Made by a program: the position numbers and the translations under genes. A model generated the notes under the pieces. It was not told the DNA's origin, ran no database searches, and saw nothing but the letters and a program-made list of their open reading frames with translations. This document shows, one piece after another, positions 7,003-15,218 of a DNA stretch of 24,735 bases; position 1 is the first letter of the stretch; each line of letters begins with the position of its first letter. Source of the stretch: Clostridia bacterium (GTDB taxonomy: Bacteria; Bacillota_A; Clostridia; Oscillospirales; Acutalibacteraceae); contig JAILQN010000112.1 of the NCBI GenBank assembly GCA_024699005.1, positions 1 to 24,735 on the forward strand, in the 5' to 3' direction.

Positions 7003-8505
7003 ATGAACGAGGCTACAGAAAAAAAACAGAATCCCGTCTCCCGACTGTTTAAGAATGCGTTCAACGCTCTCGCGGGCAGGCGTCCGGACGGGTATCATTA
7101 TCCCGCCGAAGGTTACGTGCGGTTTTTTATGATCTTCTTCATAGTAAACTTCGGTATAATGATGGGGGCTATGTTTATCACACACGGCGCGTCTTTCTCA
7201 TACGCGCTGTTCGGTCGCGGCGTCACGAACGACCTGTTTATGGATTTCTTCAATTCCATCCGCGACGCTGTAGGTAACGTATATACCGACAAAAACAACA
7301 TTTATCCCCCGCTGTGCATACTTCTTTTCAGATTCTTCGGCAAGTTTGTGCGCGCCGATTACGTCGCGATAGACAACACCGTCAAGCCCGGTTCGAAATA
7401 CCTTCTGCAGATGGATCAACGCTGCATGATGATCTATCTGCTGTTCGCCTGTGTATGCATACTCGTTCTTGTCAAGACGTTGTCTTCATTTGTTTCGAAC
7501 CTGCATGCAAACAGATATGCGGATGCTCACGGCAAAATACTGACCATGCTCGTGTGCGTGAGTTACCCGATGATGTACTGTCTTGAGAGAGGCAATATCC
7601 TGACTCTGTGTTTCGTGTTCACGGCGTTTTTTGTGTTCTTTGAGGGTGATGAAAACAGACTTGTCAGCGAACTGGCGCTTATTTCCCTGGCTCTTGCCGC
7701 AGGGATCAAGCTCTATCCGGCGATATTCGGCGTGATCCTCATCCTTGAGAAAAAATACAAAAAAGCCGTTCGATGCCTTATATACGGTATCCTGGCGTTC
7801 GCGCTGCCTGCCGTCCCGTTCCTTATCAAATTCATCCGCACCGGATCCGCGGTAATAGAGCCCGGTTTTACTTTCGTTTTTCCGGGCACGGCAATGATCA
7901 CCGGAGCTGTCACCCACGTGCAGGGCAGCAGCTTTTTAGCTACTTTTGCGGCGAATCTCATGAGATTCGTGGTCAACAAAAAATCCTCTTTTGCGTTCTC
8001 CAGCGTCAGCATACAGAATCTTGTACTGATGATGGACAACGACTGGATCATCCCGGCGACCATACTCTATATCCTGACGGATATCATCGCCGTATTCGCG
8101 CTCTTCTTTGTGAAAAAAAGATGGCAAAGGCTGTTCCTGCTGTGTTATATAGCGCTTAATGTGCCCGCTTTTTCAAGCTCGTATTCGCTTGTGTTTCTTA
8201 TAATTCCGTTTTTCTCGTTCCTGTTTGAGGAGCCGGAACACTCGAAAGCGGACGTGTTTTACAATGTTTTTTATGCTCTTCTGCTTACCCCGATACCGAC
8301 ATACTGGTATCATTTTTCGCCTGCCATTCAGGCATGGGCAGAACGGAACGGGTTCCAGTATACGCCTAACGTCAATCAGCTCATAGGTATGTTCGTGTTC
8401 CAGACGTTCTTCTTCGTACTGCTTTCGGAGTTTATTCCCGCGGACGGAAGACGCAGAAAAACAACAGCTCTAAAATCAAAAAAGGGGTCCGCAGCCCCGG
8501 AATAA
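7003..8505 (+). CDS. GT87/DUF2029-like GT-C membrane glycosyltransferase
   Basis: A 500-residue polytopic membrane protein with about ten hydrophobic segments (for example about residues 40-62, 141-162, 178-195, 199-213, 222-250). Features fit polyprenol-phosphate-sugar-dependent GT-C enzymes of the GT87 type: an acidic first loop (NDLFMDFFNSI, with D77 and D81), a NNIYPPL segment at 98-104, ERGNIL at 195-200 and AAGIKLYPA at 232-240. Such enzymes transfer mannose or another hexose from a lipid-phosphate donor on the outer face of the membrane. The acceptor is unknown. The C-terminus is basic and Lys-rich. The ATG at 7003 has only a weak ribosome site (AAAGCGG). It heads a tight operon, ending 15 bp before the alpha-galactosidase. 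Confidence 0.7.
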   Translation: MNEATEKKQNPVSRLFKNAFNALAGRRPDGYHYPAEGYVRFFMIFFIVNFGIMMGAMFITHGASFSYALFGRGVTNDLFMDFFNSIRDAVGNVYTDKNNIYPPLCILLFRFFGKFVRADYVAIDNTVKPGSKYLLQMDQRCMMIYLLFACVCILVLVKTLSSFVSNLHANRYADAHGKILTMLVCVSYPMMYCLERGNILTLCFVFTAFFVFFEGDENRLVSELALISLALAAGIKLYPAIFGVILILEKKYKKAVRCLIYGILAFALPAVPFLIKFIRTGSAVIEPGFTFVFPGTAMITGAVTHVQGSSFLATFAANLMRFVVNKKSSFAFSSVSIQNLVLMMDNDWIIPATILYILTDIIAVFALFFVKKRWQRLFLLCYIALNVPAFSSSYSLVFLIIPFFSFLFEEPEHSKADVFYNVFYALLLTPIPTYWYHFSPAIQAWAERNGFQYTPNVNQLIGMFVFQTFFFVLLSEFIPADGRRRKTTALKSKKGSAAPE

Positions 8506-8520
8506 TAAGGAGAATCAGAT

Positions 8521-9645
8521 ATGCTTTCAAGAACTCCCCCTATGGGATTCAACACATGGAATACTTTTGCCGCGGACATCAGCGAACAGGTCATCCGTGA
8601 GATGGCGGACGTCATGGTCGAAAAGGGCCTGCGTGACGCCGGCTACGAATACCTCGTCATCGACGACTGCTGGTCAAAGCGTAAGCGCGACCCGGAGACC
8701 GGCAAGATCGTGCCCGACCCGGTCAAATTCCCGAACGGAATGAACAGCGTGAGCGATTACGTGCACTCCAAAGGGCTCAAGTTCGGAATGTACTCCTGCG
8801 CCGGCACAAGGACCTGCGCCGATTATCCCGGTTCGTTTGATCACGAATTCCTTGACGCGAAGACTTTCGCGGAATACGGCGTGGATTTTCTGAAGTACGA
8901 TTTCTGCTACAAGCCGAAGGCGGCTTACGGCCCGCAGCTTTACCGCAGAATGGCCATGGCGCTGCGCTCTTGCGGCAGGGAGATACTTTTCTCCGCCTGC
9001 AACTGGGGCTGCGACGACGTCGAGACCTGGATCCGCTCCACCGGCGCCCATATGTACCGCTCCACAGGCGATATAGTGGATAATTTCGAATCTTATCGCG
9101 ATATCGTGCTGAGCCAGCTTCAGAAGATCAATTACTCCGCAGTCTCCTGCTTCAACGATATGGATATGCTTACCGTCGGCATGAACGGCATGGGCAACGT
9201 CGGCAGGACCAATTACTGCTCCGAGACCGAGTACAAGACCGAGTTTGCGATCTGGTGCATGTTCTCCTGCCCGCTGATGCTCGGATGCGATCTGCGCAAG
9301 CTGGACGGCGATATGCTGGCTCTTGTAAAGAACAAAGGGCTGCTGCGCATAAATCAGGATGAGGAGGGCAGACCTCCGTTCTATATCCCGGACGGCGACA
9401 AGCGCTTCACGTTCTGCAAGGTCATGTCCGGTAATCAGCTGGCCGTCGCATTTGTGAACCTGGATGACCGCGACAGTTCCGCACAGCTCTATTTCAGCGA
9501 CATCGGGCTTCCGGCAGCTTCAAAAACGGGGCTCCGTATGGAGAACGTCATCACCGGCGAAGTCCTGCACGAGAGCGAATTCATGCAGCGTCATCTTGCT
9601 GCGCACGATTCCGAAATCTATATCTGCGATTTCGAGCAGATATAA
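8521..9645 (+). CDS. GH27 alpha-galactosidase
   Basis: 374 residues with no signal peptide, so probably cytoplasmic and acting on imported oligosaccharides. The family signatures are clear: TPPMGFNTWNTF at 5-16, YLVIDDCW at 44-51, and VDFLKYDFC at 121-129, where D127 is the expected nucleophile. FNDMDMLTVG at 211-220 carries the acid/base Asp of the WNDPDML-type motif. Retaining GH27 enzymes remove terminal alpha-galactosyl (or alpha-N-acetylgalactosaminyl) residues. The ribosome site AAGGAGA (8507-8513) is strong, 15 bp after the glycosyltransferase stop. A sugar kinase follows, so the operon may salvage glycan sugars. Galactosidase versus GalNAcase specificity cannot be settled here. Confidence 0.92.
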   Translation: MLSRTPPMGFNTWNTFAADISEQVIREMADVMVEKGLRDAGYEYLVIDDCWSKRKRDPETGKIVPDPVKFPNGMNSVSDYVHSKGLKFGMYSCAGTRTCADYPGSFDHEFLDAKTFAEYGVDFLKYDFCYKPKAAYGPQLYRRMAMALRSCGREILFSACNWGCDDVETWIRSTGAHMYRSTGDIVDNFESYRDIVLSQLQKINYSAVSCFNDMDMLTVGMNGMGNVGRTNYCSETEYKTEFAIWCMFSCPLMLGCDLRKLDGDMLALVKNKGLLRINQDEEGRPPFYIPDGDKRFTFCKVMSGNQLAVAFVNLDDRDSSAQLYFSDIGLPAASKTGLRMENVITGEVLHESEFMQRHLAAHDSEIYICDFEQI

Positions 9646-9690
9646 CAGCTTTATGCGGGCGGTAAATGCCTGCCCCTGCAGATTTGTAAA

Positions 9691-10614
9691 ATGAAGTATT
9701 ACATCGGAGTGGACGGAGGCGGTACAAAAACCGCCTGCGCCCTTTTTAATGAAAAGAAAGAGATACTTTCCGAATACAAGGTCCCGGGGAGCAATCACGA
9801 GAACCTGGAGGGTTCTTATGACGAGGCGGCGGATATCATTGCGTCCGGCGTATTCGGACTGACAGAGAGCAGCGGTCTGACTATGGCAGATATATCCGGC
9901 ATGTTCATGGGGCTTGCCGGTGTGGATCACCCGTTCCAGCACGATATCCTCTGCGAAAAACTTGCCGAAAGGGGACTCGTTCGCTTTGAGATATGCAACG
10001 ACGGCTTTCTCGGGCTTATGGCGGGCATACCGGACTGCGTAGGAGTCGCCTATAACTGCGGAACGGGCACTGTCTCCGTTTCTATAGGCGAGGACGGGAA
10101 GCAGCTTCAGCTGGGCGGCTTCGGCGATCTGTCCGGGGATGCCGGCAACGGCGACTGGATCACGCACCGGGTGGTCGCAGCGGTGTATACGGACTCGTTC
10201 CTGGGCCGCGAGCGGACGGCGCTGACAGAGATAGTCGGCAGGACCGAGCCGGAATTCCTGAATATCATATCGGGGCTGGACGGCGATGACCTCGATCACT
10301 GGCGTCGGATACTGACGGACGCTTTTTTCGAAGCGGTCAATTCCGGCGACGGGGTCGCTTTGCGTATAGTGGATATCATGGCGGACCGCGGCTCGGCTCT
10401 TATCGCCGCGCATATCGGAGCGCAGAAATTCACGAAGGACCCGGTGCCCGTACTGCTTTCAGGTTCAATGCATACAAAAATGCCGAACGATATCTATATC
10501 GAAAAGCTGAAGAAGCAGACGGAGGAGCGCTCCGGGAGACTTGTCGATATGAAAAAACTCGACGTACCGCCGGTATATGGGTGCATTAATAAGCTGATAG
10601 CGGACAGCTTATAA
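9691..10614 (+). CDS. BadF/BadG-type ATPase, N-acetylglucosamine-kinase-like
   Basis: 307 residues of the ASKHA fold. GVDGGGTKT at 6-14 is the phosphate-1 loop, ND at 103-104 supplies the conserved Asp region, and NCGTGTVSVSI at 122-132 is the phosphate-2 loop. A GDLSGDAGNGDWI segment follows, matching the G-GSG-GDEGSG-like region of GlcNAc kinases in degenerate form. It probably phosphorylates an amino sugar or hexose released by neighbouring hydrolases. No convincing ribosome site precedes the ATG; a small GGGC/GCCC hairpin around 9657-9675 lies in the 45-bp gap. The exact sugar is unknown. Confidence 0.85.
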   Translation: MKYYIGVDGGGTKTACALFNEKKEILSEYKVPGSNHENLEGSYDEAADIIASGVFGLTESSGLTMADISGMFMGLAGVDHPFQHDILCEKLAERGLVRFEICNDGFLGLMAGIPDCVGVAYNCGTGTVSVSIGEDGKQLQLGGFGDLSGDAGNGDWITHRVVAAVYTDSFLGRERTALTEIVGRTEPEFLNIISGLDGDDLDHWRRILTDAFFEAVNSGDGVALRIVDIMADRGSALIAAHIGAQKFTKDPVPVLLSGSMHTKMPNDIYIEKLKKQTEERSGRLVDMKKLDVPPVYGCINKLIADSL

Positions 10615-10646
10615 GGTTGCTGATTTTTTATATTTACGGTGACGAT

Positions 10647-12326
10647 ATGAAGGTTAAGGATTTTCCATACAAAAGATATACCATCGAAGAGGGTATTAAG
10701 GATTTTGCCTGCTTCAAAGAGGCGGCAAAGAATGCAAAAAACGCCGGCGACATGATCGCTGCGCGCGGGATCTGGCTGGATTGCTTCAATAACTATCAGA
10801 CTGCGCAGTCGCTGTCATACTGCCGTTTTACACTTGATACCGCCGATGAATTCTATAACGGCGAGATAGAGTATTACGACAGCGAGGGTCCGGAATTTGA
10901 AAAGCTGTATTCCGAATACGCTGACATAATGCTCTCGTCTCCATACAGAGCGGAACTGGAAAAACGGCTCGGTTCTCAGCTTTTCAGAAAGCTGGAGTGC
11001 CGCAAAAAAGCGTTCGCACCCGGGATCGCGGAGCTCTGCAAACAGGAGAACACGACGGTCACGGAATACGCTCAGCTTATGGCTTCCATGGAGTTTGAGT
11101 TCCGCGGCGAAAAAATGCCGCTTTCGCGCCTTCGCGGCAATCTGGAAAACGCCGACAGAAACACCCGCAGAGAAGCGGCGGAGGCGATAGGCAGGGGACT
11201 CGCGGAGCATAAGGCTCAGCTGGACGATATCTACGACCGTCTCGTGCATATCCGCGACCGGGAAGCAAAAGCGATGGGCTACCGCGACTTTGTGGAACTG
11301 GGTTACTACCGCATGGGCAGAACGGATTACACTCCCGGAATGATCGACGCTTTCCGCGGGAACGTAAAGCGTGATCTTGTGCCCGCTGTGGCGGAACTCA
11401 AGGCGAAAACTGCCGCAGAGCTCGGAATAGACGGCGTTATGTATTACGACGACGCTATCTATTTTACAGGCGATATGCCGACGCCTCCCGCGGATAAGGA
11501 CGAGATATTCCGTATCGCGCAGGGGATGTACGACGATATGCATCCGGAGATCGGCGCCTTTATGCGCTCCATGCAGGAAAACGGAGCTTTTGACGTGGAG
11601 GCGCGGCAGAATAAATGGGGCGGCGGCTACTGCATAGCCTTCAACAATTTCAGACAGCCGTTTATCCTTGCGAATTTCAACGGCTCGTCGGATGATATAG
11701 ACGTCATCACCCACGAATTCGGGCACGCGCTGGCGGGTTCGTACGTGTTCAGAAACGGCGATCCCGAGCTGGACGTGGGCGGTATGGAGACCGCTGAGTG
11801 TCACTCCATGAGCATGGAATTCCTGGCGTGGAAGTACATAGACAGGTTTTTCGGAGCGAACGCGGATAAATACAAAAAGAAGCATCTGCTCTCTTCCCTG
11901 AGTTTCATACCCTACGGCGTCATTGTGGACGAGTTCCAGCATATCGTTTACCGGAATCCGGATATGACCCCCGCCGAGCGCGACAAGGCGTATCTGGAGC
12001 TTGAGAAGAAGTACCGCCCCTACATCTCTTTCGAAGGTATACCTTACCTGGAGGATGGCACCCGCTGGCAGTATCAGATGCACATTTACGAGTCGCCTTT
12101 CTATTATATAGATTACTGCCTCGCTCAGACCGTGGCTCTCGGCTTCCTTGTGAAATCGAAGCGGGATTACGCCGACGCGCTGGAAAAATACCTCGGATTC
12201 GTCAGGAAGGGCGGTACGGAGGATTTTATCAGCCTCGTAAAGGCGGCGGACATCCCATCGCCTTTTGACGAAGGGGCGCTGAAGGGAATAGCCGGGCTGA
12301 TCGATGATCCGGATGCCGGAAACTGA
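10647..12326 (+). CDS. M3-family oligoendopeptidase (PepF-like)
   Basis: A cytoplasmic zinc metallopeptidase that cleaves short peptides. The zinc motif HEFGH is at residues 356-360, and ETAECHSMSMEF (381-392) supplies the third ligand Glu (E381 or E384, probably E384 before CHSM). From the ATG at 10647 the protein is 559 residues, normal for the family, and begins MKVKDFPYKRYTIEEG like typical members. A TTG start at 10617 would add ten hydrophobic residues and is less likely. A short GGTGA precedes the ATG at close spacing, so translation may depend on coupling to the kinase gene 32 bp upstream. The stop TGA at 12324-12326 lies inside a heptamer array. Confidence 0.92.
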   Translation: MKVKDFPYKRYTIEEGIKDFACFKEAAKNAKNAGDMIAARGIWLDCFNNYQTAQSLSYCRFTLDTADEFYNGEIEYYDSEGPEFEKLYSEYADIMLSSPYRAELEKRLGSQLFRKLECRKKAFAPGIAELCKQENTTVTEYAQLMASMEFEFRGEKMPLSRLRGNLENADRNTRREAAEAIGRGLAEHKAQLDDIYDRLVHIRDREAKAMGYRDFVELGYYRMGRTDYTPGMIDAFRGNVKRDLVPAVAELKAKTAAELGIDGVMYYDDAIYFTGDMPTPPADKDEIFRIAQGMYDDMHPEIGAFMRSMQENGAFDVEARQNKWGGGYCIAFNNFRQPFILANFNGSSDDIDVITHEFGHALAGSYVFRNGDPELDVGGMETAECHSMSMEFLAWKYIDRFFGANADKYKKKHLLSSLSFIPYGVIVDEFQHIVYRNPDMTPAERDKAYLELEKKYRPYISFEGIPYLEDGTRWQYQMHIYESPFYYIDYCLAQTVALGFLVKSKRDYADALEKYLGFVRKGGTEDFISLVKAADIPSPFDEGALKGIAGLIDDPDAGN

Positions 12327-12350
12327 TCTCTGATCCCTGACCACTGAATA
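12323..12350 (+). repeat. Heptamer array, four units (CTGATCC family)
   Basis: Units CTGATCT, CTGATCC, CTGACCA, CTGAATA. The first unit contains the TGA stop of the peptidase gene and the last base is the A of the ATG of the next gene, so the array makes up the entire intergenic space. Confidence 0.75.
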
Positions 12351-12955
12351 TGCCAGAAATCCTTTATCAGTCGGATGAACTTATCGCATGTGTAAAGCCC
12401 GCCGGAGTTTTATCCGAAGCATCGCCCGACGGGCAGGATATCGTATCCATGCTCGAGGGCGTTACGGGCGGAAAAATATATCCCCTCCACCGGCTAGACA
12501 GACCCGTGGGGGGAGTAATGATATTTGCCCGCACTCCTGCCGCCGCCGCAAAATATATGGAGCTTATAAAAAACGGCGGGGTGGTTAAAAGCTATCTTGC
12601 CCTTGCTGACGGCGCGCCTGAGCCGTCGGAGGGGGAGCTGCGGGATCTTCTGTTCAAAGACAGCCGTAAAAACAAGGTCTACGTTGTCAGAAGAGAGCGG
12701 AAGGGAGTCAGGGAGGCGGTTCTTTATTATAAAACGCTTGAGATCAGAAATAACGGAGCCGCCCTTCTTCTTATCACGCTGAAGACCGGACGTTCACACC
12801 AGATAAGGGCTCAGCTCGCCTCGCGCGGGATACCCGTATCGGGCGACGGCAAATACGGCTCAAAGGTGAACCGCCCCATTGCCCTCTGGAGTTACTGCGT
12901 AGAAGTCGGCGGGATGAGATTCACCGCACTGCCGGAATGGGCAGGAGTTATTTAA
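12350..12955 (+). CDS. RluA-family pseudouridine synthase
   Basis: 201 residues. The catalytic motif HRLDRPVGG at 47-55 holds the essential Asp (D50), and TGRSHQIRAQLA matches the later conserved RNA-binding/active-site motif. There is no N-terminal S4 domain, so it resembles the short stand-alone RluA-like enzymes of Firmicutes that isomerise uridines in rRNA or tRNA; the target is unknown. No Shine-Dalgarno sequence is visible: the upstream 27 bases are a heptamer array. It is last in the plus-strand operon, and its TAA runs into another heptamer array that forms the left arm of the element at 12953-13115. Confidence 0.9.
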   Translation: MPEILYQSDELIACVKPAGVLSEASPDGQDIVSMLEGVTGGKIYPLHRLDRPVGGVMIFARTPAAAAKYMELIKNGGVVKSYLALADGAPEPSEGELRDLLFKDSRKNKVYVVRRERKGVREAVLYYKTLEIRNNGAALLLITLKTGRSHQIRAQLASRGIPVSGDGKYGSKVNRPIALWSYCVEVGGMRFTALPEWAGVI

Positions 12956-13115
12956 TGTGCAATTAGCAATGTGCAATGTGTAATTGCGCTTAAGAATGTA
13001 TGATATTCAGACTGTTTTCCGCCCCGGAAGGTTATCTGACGGGGCGGTGAAAAGCCATATGTCGCCGAAATGTTCGTCGCGATTGTACATTGCTAATTGC
13101 ACATTGCACATTCTA
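12953..13115. repeat. Inverted heptamer-array element with GC-rich core hairpin (copy 1)
   Basis: The left arm has five 7-bp units at 12955-12989 (ATGTGCA, ATTAGCA, ATGTGCA, ATGTGTA, ATTGCGC). The right arm has four inverted units at 13082-13109 (ATTGTAC, ATTGCTA, ATTGCAC, ATTGCAC). The core of about 92 bp holds a perfect 8-bp stem, CCGCCCCG (13019-13026) with CGGGGCGG (13040-13047). The left arm starts in the TAA of the pseudouridine synthase gene and the right arm ends next to the TAG of the convergent gatD-like gene. It may act as a bidirectional terminator. No T-run is present at the core stem. Confidence 0.8.
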
Positions 13116-13823
13116 AAATTCAGTAGTCGGGTCACGGAACTCTTTCAGTCTCTGTTCGTAAGCCGCGAGGGCTTCCTCTCTGAACGCGGCTTCGGTCTCG
13201 CTACCGGCAATGGACAGCAGCCGTTCGGTAAAGAGCGGATTGTCCGGCAGTATAGGCCCCAGAACGGACGTGCAGAAAAGATTATTGAGCCTTACGCCCT
13301 CGTACTTCGCGTTTCCGGTATTATAACCCACGCCTCGCTCCACTCTTAAAAAGGGCGAGGCGCTGTTGTCGACGTACACCTGAGAGAAGCGGGACTGGAA
13401 GCCGACAACGTCCAGGTCGTCAAATTTTCCGAGCACCTTGCCGTTGAGCCTGTTGAACAGATCGGTTTTAACGGTCAGGTTTATAAGTCCGAGGCCGTCG
13501 GTCTCGATCTTCTCCGTGACGTAGGAGATATGTTTCATGAATATCTCGCCGGCGTTGCCGGTCGCCAGTATCACCGTGCCGGAATCTATGAGCTCCCTGA
13601 TCCTGTCCGTATACGGGCGAAGCTTATCTATGATCTGTCTCTGGAGCTTTTCGGTCATGGATCCTATAAGGATCAGATCGGGTGTTTCGTTCACGAAATA
13701 CGGCTCATCCGGCAGTGCGTCGTCGATAAACCCGGCGTCCGGAACGGTCAGACGCAGGTATTCTTCGTTTTTCGAGTCCCCGAACAGGTTGCAGACCTCC
13801 GGGAAAAGAGTTTCTATCGTCAT
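13113..13823 (-). CDS. GatD-like subunit of lipid II isoglutaminyl synthase, catalytic residues missing
   Basis: 236 residues, overlapping the MurT gene by ATGA. Placement and fold match GatD, the class I glutamine amidotransferase that feeds ammonia to MurT for amidation of the D-Glu of lipid II. LFPEVCNLFGD (6-16) mirrors the LYPDLLNLYGD start, DLILIGS (49-55) the strand before the GGGQD loop, and GVGYNTGNAKYEGV (164-177) plus LGPILPDNP (188-196) match the C-terminal part. However, the nucleophile motif A-[IV]-C-G-G-Y-Q reads A87-T-G89-N-A-G-E, so Cys is Gly89, and the Y-L-H-G-P motif reads S-V-L188-G-P, so the catalytic His is Leu188. The frame is intact, so it is probably a structural or regulatory partner, or a divergent clade using ammonia differently. 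Confidence 0.75.
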   Translation of the reverse strand: MTIETLFPEVCNLFGDSKNEEYLRLTVPDAGFIDDALPDEPYFVNETPDLILIGSMTEKLQRQIIDKLRPYTDRIRELIDSGTVILATGNAGEIFMKHISYVTEKIETDGLGLINLTVKTDLFNRLNGKVLGKFDDLDVVGFQSRFSQVYVDNSASPFLRVERGVGYNTGNAKYEGVRLNNLFCTSVLGPILPDNPLFTERLLSIAGSETEAAFREEALAAYEQRLKEFRDPTTEF

Positions 13824-15190
13824 TTCGCCGCGCCTCCTTTCCTGACAAGCTTTTCCGCCTCGGCGTTCGCCACGTCCAGAAGGTAGTTATCGTAAAGGAT
13901 ATAGATATCGTCGAATTTATCCGGCTCTAGCAGATCGGAGAAGCCTTCGACCTTTTCGGCGGTTTCGATCTTCGAGGTGTCGACCCCGCTCATTCTGCAT
14001 CTCAGGATGTGGTCGAACCTGCGTTTGCCGGCAAAGATCAGTTTTTTGATCGCGGGATCTGCGAAGGGGGTATAATCCGCGTCGTAAAGCCAGCAGGTGC
14101 TCTCCGAGTTCCTGATATTGTCGCCCACGTCGTCCACGCATACCAGCACGCATTTATTGTCCCCGGGCAGGGAGGCGACGTAATTGTACACGCGGCTGCA
14201 CGCCACGGGGTTCTGCCCCTTGGCGAGGATCATCGTGACGTTCGCTCTGCCGGCTTTCAGCTCCTGAAAACGCGTCTTGACGATATTCGCGCCGCCGAAC
14301 GCCTCCGCGATCGTGTCGGCGGATATGCCGAGTCTGGTCAGAGCCGCCGTAACCGCGCAGAAGTTGTAAACGTTGGTTATATTGTCGTTGGGCAGTCTGA
14401 ACTTCAGTTCGCCGCTGCCGCAGCTCACCGTGAAGGTATCGTTTTCTCTGTCGATGTCGGTAACGGTGAAATCCCGTTCCGGAGACCTGAAATCGCAGTC
14501 CTCGCAGTGAAATCTGCCTATGTGATTATACCTTATCCAGTCGGCGCGCAGTCTGCCGCCGCATTTCGGGCAGTATACTATATCCCTCGCGGTTTTCGGT
14601 GACTCCGCCGGGATCTCTGCATCCACGCCGAAATACGTGCGGTCCCCGCTCTGCGGCAGCAGCTGGGAACAGATGATATCGTCGGCGTTCAGTACGACCG
14701 GCACTCCCTCCGGCACGCCCGAATTGATGATGAACGAGATAAAGTCTGTATGCGCGTTCCGCTTGAGTGAGTCGCGCATTATATTGTTGACTATTATCAG
14801 GTCGGGCTTCATGTACGGGTAGAATTTCAGTGACGATCTCTCGTCCACCTCCAGTACAGCCGCTGACTTCTTCGTTTTGCCGGAAAAGGATGAATTCTGC
14901 AGAAGTACGCAGGCGAGCCCCGCCTGGATATTGGAGCCGTAGGAATTGTTTATCACGTCATATCCCGCCGACTTCAGCGCGTTTGTCATCAGGTTGCTGA
15001 CCGTGGTCTTGCCGTTGGTGCCCGTCACGCAGACGAGCAGGTCGGGCTTCTTTATATGCCCTATAAAGTCCGGGCAGATCGAAACGGCAAGCTTGCCCGG
15101 GGTGTGGGTCGCGTTTCTGCCCGCTGCCCGTAAAACGGCGGTGGACAGCTTGCCTGCCGCCATCGCCGCGTAAAATCTGAAATTGCTCAT
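13820..15190 (-). CDS. murT: MurT-like Mur ligase, lipid II isoglutaminyl synthase subunit
   Basis: 456 residues. The Mur ligase ATP-binding motif TGTNGKTT is at 56-63. The four-Cys zinc ribbon characteristic of MurT is C207-x2-C210 and C229-x2-C232 (YCPKCGGRL ... HCEDCDF). The C-terminal DUF1727 domain contains VKTRFQEL, LAKGQNPVA and WLYDADY. MurT adenylates or phosphorylates the alpha-carboxyl of D-Glu in lipid II so that ammonia from GatD can amidate it. The C-terminal motifs are somewhat unusual: LAKGQNP where a KNP motif is common. It is co-directional with the upstream lipase-like gene (28-bp gap) and overlaps the GatD-like gene by 4 bp. The ribosome site is weak (AAAGAAA). Confidence 0.88.
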   Translation of the reverse strand: MSNFRFYAAMAAGKLSTAVLRAAGRNATHTPGKLAVSICPDFIGHIKKPDLLVCVTGTNGKTTVSNLMTNALKSAGYDVINNSYGSNIQAGLACVLLQNSSFSGKTKKSAAVLEVDERSSLKFYPYMKPDLIIVNNIMRDSLKRNAHTDFISFIINSGVPEGVPVVLNADDIICSQLLPQSGDRTYFGVDAEIPAESPKTARDIVYCPKCGGRLRADWIRYNHIGRFHCEDCDFRSPERDFTVTDIDRENDTFTVSCGSGELKFRLPNDNITNVYNFCAVTAALTRLGISADTIAEAFGGANIVKTRFQELKAGRANVTMILAKGQNPVACSRVYNYVASLPGDNKCVLVCVDDVGDNIRNSESTCWLYDADYTPFADPAIKKLIFAGKRRFDHILRCRMSGVDTSKIETAEKVEGFSDLLEPDKFDDIYILYDNYLLDVANAEAEKLVRKGGAAK

Positions 15191-15218
15191 TTTCTTTGTT
15201 TATTTGAAACCTTAATGC

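Noticed and set aside
10617..10646. A TTG start at 10617 for the M3 peptidase
   Set aside because: The added residues are hydrophobic and unlike the family; the ATG at 10647 gives the standard N-terminus and length.
10815..12344. A 509-codon open frame on the minus strand opposite the M3 peptidase
   Set aside because: The plus frame encodes HEFGH and the full family length; the antisense frame has no recognisable motif and arises from GC-skewed codon use.
12955..13109. A CRISPR array, suggested by regular short repeats
   Set aside because: The units are 7 bp with no spacers, and there are no cas genes.
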